Shown one piece after another: positions 58,126-64,000 of a stretch of 64,000 bases of DNA; the stretch's first letter is position 1; the number at the start of each line of letters is the position of its first letter. Under the pieces are notes generated by a model that worked only from the letters and a program-made list of their open reading frames with translations, was not told where the DNA came from and ran no database searches. Source of the stretch: Eleusine coracana subsp. coracana. Taxonomy: Eukaryota > Streptophyta > Magnoliopsida > Poales > Poaceae. The stretch is from contig CM064429.1 of NCBI GenBank assembly GCA_032690845.1, positions 21,611,807-21,675,806 on the forward strand, read 5' to 3'. The position numbers and the translations under genes were made by a program.

Positions 58126-59485
58126 ATGACATCTAGGTACGTCCATGTGGTAGGTAAAATGAATGAGTATAAAAATAAGTCTAGATGCATCAACGACGTG
58201 TAGGATGAAATTTGTGATGAAACAAGTTTAGAAGGTAGTGTTCGATGATGCATTAACGTGAGTGAAGGAGATAATGATAGTTCAGCCCTATTTTTAAATA
58301 GGATGTACATTCATAAAATTTGATTGAAAGGACTTCAATTTTCTCAAACTAACATGGAATCAAAAATGACAAAATATTGAAATAAAATAAAAAATAAAAT
58401 GATTTTGTTTATTTAAAAACATTTTGGTTCAAAGCTGAAAACTTTTGTGACATAGAGGAATTTCTTCAACGCATTAAAATCCAGGTTAATTTGTAAAGTT
58501 TTTTATAAATAGTTTCAAAATTTTGGAAATCCAAATATATTATTTGAAAGTGGTTCACATTCTAAAATGAGAAATTTTGGGATGTGACAATCCCCGAGGC
58601 ACAGGTTGAAGGAGTCAGCATCCTGAGCTCCTTCTCCTACACCTTTACTCTCCACTTAACTTGATAGAATCTTGGACTAAAAATGCTCTTCTTCCCGAAT
58701 TCCTCCACCCAGCTCGTGGCAATGGGCCGGGAAATATTTATAGGCGATGTAGAGTCGGTAGGCCGAAGTCGGTTTGTCGGGCGACGGGCTAGGCCGGGCA
58801 GCCATGTCTGCCAGGCGGCCGGGCATGCCGAGTGGCGGTATAGGCCGGGCGGCAGCCCAGGCCGGATGGCCTTTGGATCATGTCGGTTCCCGATCGACTT
58901 TGTCTTGGACGGCTTGGATTTCGCCCCGACGATGGTTAGTGGGTCGGTTTCCATTGACTCTCTTCTTTTGGAGGCGGTAAGTCACTTGGGCTTAATGGGC
59001 TGGCCTCTCTGGGAAACAACCCAAGGTCGGGTGGTGGCCTAGGCCGGGCGGCGGCCCGTGTCGAGTGTCGGCCCCCTCCGTATCGCCTCTTAACTTCTCT
59101 CGATTAGGCCACTTGATTGCCTTCTCTGCTTCGCCTCTTTTCATCACATTTTGTTCGGGAGGTGGAATCGGCATGGTGATGGAGTGTTTTTGTAGAATCG
59201 GCCGGGTCGGATGATTAGCCGGACAATGATCTTATTTTAATCAGCTGGGCGCTGATATTGGTCGCAAACGACCCTGTCGGCTAGCTGTTTTCAAGTGTGA
59301 TCAGCCAATGGGGTGTTTCTTCATGTTTTTTGCCTATTTTGACCCCTTTTGTTCCTGCAAATACATATCTCACCAAAACTCATGGAACCAATTAGTTTTA
59401 ATAAGGTTTATTAAGATTCTTTCCAAGAGTTTCATGCTTTCAAGATTATTTGGTAGTCTAAATCGGGAAATAAAGACTACCAACA

Positions 59486-60472
59486 CCCCCCACGCTTAGG
59501 ACTTTGCTCGTGCCGAGCAAAGTAAGGAAAAAGTTCTCATCAAGCCCGAATTAAGGGTGTTCCCAAAATGTGCTCTTGAGTACGTTGGAGGTGGCTAAAG
59601 CCAAGGCCTTGATTGTTGAAAGGTAGAAGAGATCATGCAAAGCATCAAAATTCAGACTACACCTTTTCATCAGACACAACTCTTAGAATATCAGATGTGA
59701 ATCTATGGAGTTCATCCTTAATTATTTCAAGGGGTTGGCTAGAAAGTGGGCTTAGTAGGGTGACACATTTAGCACTTCCTCATTCCACTCATTCAGAAAT
59801 AACATCCAGGGGAGTGGGCTAGCACAATTGCAACAAAGATATTTTTGAATGAACCTCAGAATTTGACATGGCACATCTATGAGAACTAATAATTAATTTG
59901 TTTTTTTTTCAACTCTCATAGCGTAGGGAAACTAAATTGATGGTTAAAATTTTTTTTACAGACTTTTGAGCATGATTATTTGAGAATTCAAAGATAACAC
60001 GAAGTGAAATGACTAGCTTTGGAAGTGCAGCTCCTTCATTAGGATTGAATCTTAACCAAACTCAATGCATGCTTAAATGGTGTAAACCAGTTTTGTGTAA
60101 ATGGCCATTGGTTGTGGAAGGATGTTCTCAAAGACAGAAAGGTTTAAGCCATGAATAAAGAGACATTTGAATCATACCGATCAACAAATAAGGCTTGACG
60201 GTCCTATTGAGAGGGAACACAAATGTTAGGGGGGGAACATTTAAAGAGCACCCTTCATTTAAGCCATTTGAGAACTGAATCCTTTGAGAAAGGTTATTTG
60301 GCTATAATAGTAAAGAAAGAAAACTCCCTTAACCAAGAAAATTTATGATCAAACCCATAACGAGATAAGAAAGCCGGGTTGATTAATTTACCAGTCGTAA
60401 CCATATCACCTAGCATGTTGCGTGGCCGGGTTACCAAGGCTCCAGCACACCCTGCCGCCCGACAGGGTTGGC
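59486..60472 (-). other. 3' internal spacer of G
   Basis: The polypurine tract at 59486-59495 (minus strand), then nearly 1 kb of non-coding sequence containing ctttgctcgtgccgagcaaag (a short inverted repeat at about 59502-59522). No gene recognised. Ends at the B2 LTR start. Confidence 0.55.
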
Positions 60473-62050
60473 TGTTGACACTTCCCAAGTGCCCCTTTTA
60501 TATGTGAATATTACCCCAATTAGAGCATAATTGATACTAATTTAGGCCATTTACCTGTGATATTGCCTATATATTTGTATATGCGTTGTTTTGGAGCTTT
60601 ATTGCAGAAACAGGTAAAATTGGTGATTAATGCAATGATGGAGAGGACAGGAGTCCAGAACCGACGAAAAGCACTGAAGAAGCCCAGTGCGCCGATCGGT
60701 GCAGTTCATGAGCCGATCGGCGCACGGGTGTTTTGACCCACAGAAGTGACCGAGGCCCATTCCACATGTTTATGGAAGTTTACCTGCGCAAGACACTTGA
60801 AGATATTTGTCTAAGAAGAATTATGGAACTCCAAGATCTTAACGTGCAGTACAAGACTATATCTCGAAGGAAAAGGCCCACATGGCAGCTGTGGAAGACA
60901 AAGGAACCGACTCGGGGAAGAAATCAGAGAAGACACGGCTTGCGCCGATCGGTGCGACCCTGCGTCGATCGGCGCAACCGCCTTATTTGCTAGAAACCGA
61001 GTCCTTTACGAGTAGAACCCCTATAAGTACTTGTAGACCCTTGCCGCAGAAGGGAGGCGACAGAGGGACACCAAATCCGTGAGTTAGAGCCACCGGGGCT
61101 TGCCCCGTTAGAATAGATCTCTAGTTGAGTTTCAAGAACCATTGGAGTTAAGAGTTGATCCGTCAGGGTAGGCCATCTCGATGGGGATGAATCTTACTCT
61201 ATGTATCTCAAGGATGATTGAATATGTTGATGATGGTTTTGGTGATTTGTCTATCTTGATTCTATAATCATGCATGTGCTTATTCCAATTGCTTAGTTCT
61301 AGGCTAAGTAAGTAGATATTATCTTAATCGTGGTGCTTAGGATAGTATTCGGACATTGTATTGATTATGGTTGCTTGGCTAGTAGTGTGGTTTAGCGGTG
61401 ACAGCACTAAGCCTGCGCAGCACTATTGCAAGTTGAGTAGGGTAAGATACTTGCGCGATTAAGGGTTTCGTCTCGGCAGCGATAAATCGGGAGCCGCTCG
61501 GAAAGCAGGGTAGTCTTACTCATTATAGGTTTTCATTGATCCATGTAATTACCCATTATGATGCTATTCAATTAGACTTTCTGGTTACGATCTCACTAGT
61601 AGATATCTGGCTACTCACTAACCAGCATAGGTTTACTAGATCCGGTGCACTTTGGCTTAGAGTCACCAGTGTGCCGATCGGCTCGATTCCTGCGTCGATC
61701 GGCGCAACCACAGATTCACCAGCGTGCCGATCGGCTCAACTCCTGCACCGATTAGCGCAACAACCTTGGCTTAGTTTCACCAGCGTGCCGATCGGCTCAA
61801 TCCCCGCGCCGATCAGCGCAACGACAGATTTACTGTCTGGCGCAACCTTTGCGCTGGCCAGTCTCCCCCTCATGCAACATGACCTTGACAGTAGCCTTGA
61901 CTACATCTTTTACTGTTAACTTTGTTTAATAAATCCCTAAGGTCCCAGTGGATTCGATAAACCTTGGAATACTCAATTCAAGGGAAAAAGTGCTACAATC
62001 GTACATCGTCCTCTTGCGGTATATAAGTGGGTGCGTAGATAGGACCACCA
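60473..62050 (+). repeat. 5' LTR of B2
   Basis: Starts TGTTGACACTTCCC, ends GGACCACCA, about 1.58 kb. The first 165 bp match fragment 5062-5230 on the opposite strand; the last 120 bp match the end of the B1 LTR. It contains five palindrome pairs. Confidence 0.85.
60693..61815. repeat. Paired CGATCG palindromes of the B2 LTR
   Basis: Pair centres are 60695.5/60716.5, 60948.5/60968.5, 61677.5/61698.5, 61730.5/61751.5 and 61791.5/61812.5; spacing is 21, 20, 21, 21 and 21 bp. The last three pairs form a local tandem array in which each unit begins caccagYgtgccgatcggct. Some half-sites are degenerate (cgatta, cgatca). Confidence 0.88.
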
Positions 62051-62064
62051 AGCTACCCTTTTTC

Positions 62065-62084
62065 TGGCGCCGTTGACGGGGACC
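62065..62084 (+). other. Primer-binding site of B2 (tRNA-Asp-type)
   Basis: TGGCGCCGTTGACGGGGACC, one mismatch in the first 18 bases from the Athila-type tRNA-Asp site. It lies 14 bp after the LTR end. Confidence 0.8.
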
Positions 62085-62183
62085 ATAGCAGGTTTTTAAA
62101 CATTGTTTGATGTATTAGTGTTTAGTCATTGTGCTTTACTTGTCTCTCTAGTACATATATTCTGTTATGTGAAACTAACAGGT

Positions 62184-63472
62184 ATGGATGGTCCTAAGTC
62201 AAACAAACCCTCTAATTACGCCGATGATCTAGAAAGACTCTTACACAAGAAGAGAACAGCAGAGAAGAGAAGCAAGTCACTTGGAGATTTGGAAGCAGTC
62301 CGTGCAACACCTCGAGTATTATTCACAATAGAAGACTCAGTTCAAGAGCAAGATGAAGAGGAGATGGCAGAGGTGCCTATGGTTAATCGTCTCAAGCCAC
62401 AATTGACTAGTATTGTCAAGACAGATTTCGAAGAAGCTCAAGATCAACTTCCGTACCAATTGGAGAGATATGTTGGAATAGTGGCGCAACAACCGTTCAC
62501 AGGTTCAGAAGATCCCAATCATCACTTGCAACACTTCCTTGAAGTTTCCAGTACATTCAAGATAGCGGGATTGACAGGAGATCAAGCACGTGTGCGGCTA
62601 TTCCCCTTCTCTCTAGTTGGATGCCCCAAGCAATGGTACAATGGATTGGAAAACATAGTGAAAACAGTGTGGAACACATTAGCAGCTGAATTCTTGGCCA
62701 AATACTTCCCCCCCTAGTAAGACTCAAGCTTTGAAAAATAAGATTTTTGGATTTATACATAATATTGATGAGAGCATTGGAGAAGCATGGGAAAGATACA
62801 ATGAGCATATGGATGCATGCCCTCATCATGGCCTAACGGTTGGAGAAGTTGTTGAGAAGTTCTACACAGGATTGAATCTTTTGTCACATCAACATTTGGA
62901 CGCCTCAGCTGCAGGATCATTCATGTCAAAAACCCCCACCAGAGCTAAGAATTTGATCAAGTTGTTAGTTGAAAATCAATCCTGTGATGGTGAGAGAAGC
63001 TCAAGGAATTTGCAACCTTCAAAAGGAGTAGCGAAGAGTGTGATTGAGAAGACTCAGGAAGAATTGATTATAGATCGCCTCGATGCTATTCAAACAAGGT
63101 TGGACAATAATCTTCATATCCCTAAGGAAGAGACACTCAAGGTGGCGGAATCATGCTCAACATCGTAGTGAGTGTGGAGAATTTGGTCATGTGCAGAAAT
63201 ATTGCCCTGAAGAGATGAAGATGTTAGAATATATGAAGAATAGTGGATGGAAGCCCCAATATCAACAACAAAGGAGTTCTTTCTCTCCTAGTTCATCCAT
63301 GCAAAACTCTATCCCACTTCGTCTCCAATGTCATGAGTTCTTCCAAGCTCAAGAGAAGATCAACAAAGACAATCAAGCTAGATTCAAGGAGATTGATCGT
63401 GTCCTTGAGAGAGTTAATGACAAGGTGATAGAAATTGGGAGCTCCAACAAGCAGATTTTGAAGCATACCTGA
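62184..63472 (+). pseudogene. Gag of B2 (Athila-type, two frameshifts, damaged knuckle)
   Basis: I take ATG 62184 (MDGPKSN) as the start, because the upstream in-frame ATG at 62103 would add a hydrophobic stretch not expected in gag. Segment 1 ends at a stop at 62715-62717 after LAAEFLAKYFPP. Segment 2 (about 62718-63168) continues with AWERYNEHMDACPHHGL, FYTGLN and LIKLLVENQ, the usual Athila gag wording. Segment 3 (about 63083-63472) holds the knuckle region SECGEFGHVQKYC, in which the first Cys appears as Arg (CGT). Gag would form the virus-like particle and bind RNA; this copy cannot. The 3' end is cut by A5. Confidence 0.85.
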
Positions 63473-64000
63473 TGAGGACATCAACGACATACGAATAATG
63501 ATGACGGAAGATGGCGCGCCAAACCAAGCTGTCACGCCTCCACCTCTCGTCGTCGCGCCTCCTCGAGTTACGGATCCATCTTCTAACGAGACGACGACGT
63601 ACAAGGGCCCAATCACTAGAGCTCGAGCCCAGGAATTGAAGACGGTTTTGATGCTAAGGAACGACGGCCCAGGATGATGTCGCTCGAAGGCCCACGTGGC
63701 CCAAGTCGCACGACTCCCTCCCCACCGCGCGCCTCTCCAGTTCAGCCGGCCCTAGATGCCTCGTCCTCCTCCTATATAGTCAAGGGCTGCGCCCCTTGTA
63801 ATCTTCGAGTTTTGTTTTAAGTTTAGCTTAGCTATACATCCGTCTCTCGACGTGAATTCAGAACTCCACCTTCGTGCAATACATCAGATTGCTCGCCTCT
63901 AATTCTTGCTCGTTCTTCGATTGCGCGTAAGAATTGATCCTCGTGATCAGGTTGATCTTGTTTACCGCAAGGTTAATATCCTCTGGAAGTTGGTTCAGCG
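63470..64000 (+). repeat. LTR A5 of family A, cut by the window end
   Basis: Starts TGATGAGGACATC right after ATACC (63465-63469, candidate TSD) and matches the first 531 bp of the 640-bp LTR. Whether it is a solo LTR or the 5' LTR of a full element cannot be seen. Confidence 0.93.

Larger units (their letters stand above)
47867..58589 (-). repeat. Solo LTR H (about 3.8 kb, split by A3)
   Basis: On the plus strand the borders are TGTCACACCCGG (47867) and GGGATGTGACA (58589), with perfect TSD ATCCC at 47862-47866 and 58590-58594. Excluding A3 and its duplicated target it is 3789 bp. Minus orientation is inferred from the TGTCACATCCCAAAATTTC start and an AATAAAGATA-type signal near 47970. Host sequence on both sides is the G LTR, so no internal region exists and this is a solo LTR. 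Open frames in it (for example 48563-48778 and 57214-57582) look spurious. Confidence 0.85.
47211..59485 (-). repeat. 3' LTR of G (about 1.55 kb, split by solo LTR H)
   Basis: On the minus strand it starts TGTTGGTAGTC at 59485 and ends GAACCGCCAACA at 47211. Real sequence is 58590-59485 plus 47211-47866. It aligns with solo LTR F in several blocks. The preceding minus-strand GCGTGGGGGG (59486-59495) is a good polypurine tract. Confidence 0.78.
47211..60472 (-). mobile_element. Element G: Athila/Tat-type retrotransposon, 3' end, minus strand
   Basis: The 3' LTR (59485 down to 47211, split by H) with a polypurine-like tract and internal spacer on its right (59486-60472). The internal part is then interrupted by B2. 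The candidate left TSD is GATGG at 47206-47210; its partner would be right of the window. No coding part is visible. Confidence 0.7.
60473..63469 (+). mobile_element. Element B2: Athila-type retrotransposon, 5' part
   Basis: A 5' LTR (60473-62050), tRNA-Asp-type PBS, and a gag that is broken and then interrupted by A5 at 63469/63470. The left target site is TTGGC (60468-60472); its partner is outside the window. It shares LTR wording and the paired palindromes with B1 but is a distinct subfamily. Confidence 0.85.

Noticed and set aside
58637..59042. Open frames of 105-119 codons in the G LTR
   Set aside because: G/C-rich LTR sequence, both strands open, no domain; the related LTR F does not keep the same frame clearly.
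61672..61818. CRISPR-like array of short repeats
   Set aside because: Units are palindromic pairs inside an LTR of a plant retroelement, with unequal spacing between units and no cas genes; the genome is eukaryotic.
1..64000. tRNA, rRNA or snRNA genes
   Set aside because: Only short tRNA-complementary primer-binding sites were found; no cloverleaf or rRNA sequence was recognised.

Overview
The window looks like repeat-packed intergenic DNA from a plant, most likely a grass. I find no host gene that I can defend, no rRNA or tRNA gene and no CRISPR array. Nearly every base belongs to LTR retrotransposons of the Ty3/gypsy superfamily, inserted into one another. Supporting marks are LTRs with TG...CA ends, 5-bp target-site duplications (TSDs), primer-binding sites (PBS) matching plant initiator tRNA-Met or tRNA-Asp, gag/protease/RT/RNase H/integrase motifs, and introns of 60-202 bp with plant-like GT...AG borders. 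Species cannot be named. Several copies of a CRM-like (centromeric-type chromovirus) family suggest a pericentromeric or centromere-proximal location; that is inference.

Layout, left part. 1-5061 is the 3' part of an Athila-type element (B1, +) lying in an LTR fragment of another Athila-type element (B3, -, 5062-5230). B3 in turn lies in element C (-, 5231-30512), which has an initiator-Met PBS and a gag-position ORF of unknown type. The long LTR of C is split by A1 (-, 7951-28089, TSD CATAC), a CRM-like element. A1 is itself split by A2 (+, 11694-24986, TSD GAACG), a head-to-tail tandem of the same family: LTR-internal-LTR-internal-LTR. C sits in the integrase of D (+, 30513-36378), a Tat-lineage element. 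Between pol and its 3' LTR, D carries a decayed eight-exon antisense gene with a plant-mobile-domain-like first half. D sits in the 3' spacer of E (+).

Right part. The E LTR (37634-41137) carries a solo LTR (I), which carries a solo LTR of family A (A4), plus a MITE. It is followed by a PBS, a gag fragment and a partial second E LTR. Next come a minus-strand relative of E (E2, 42985-44860), a solo LTR (F, 44879-46753, TSD ATCAC), a short unclassified stretch, and then element G (-, 47211 to at least 60472). The G LTR is split by a 3.8-kb solo LTR (H, TSD ATCCC), which is split by A3 (-, 49351-56279, TSD TACAT). The 3' spacer of G is split by B2 (+, from 60473), an Athila-type element with LTR, PBS and gag. 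B2 is entered by A5 (63470 to the window end).

The three observations I rate highest are: (1) the intron-containing antisense gene in D; (2) a recurring pair of CGATCG-centred palindromes, always 20 or 21 bp apart, spread through LTR, spacer and coding parts of both Athila-type elements; and (3) the tandem CRM-like array, whose two internal regions share the same nonsense mutations. Everything coding appears disabled, so these are decayed genomic copies. The genes do not cooperate in a pathway. They are gag-pol polyproteins and accessory ORFs of separate elements, layered by age.
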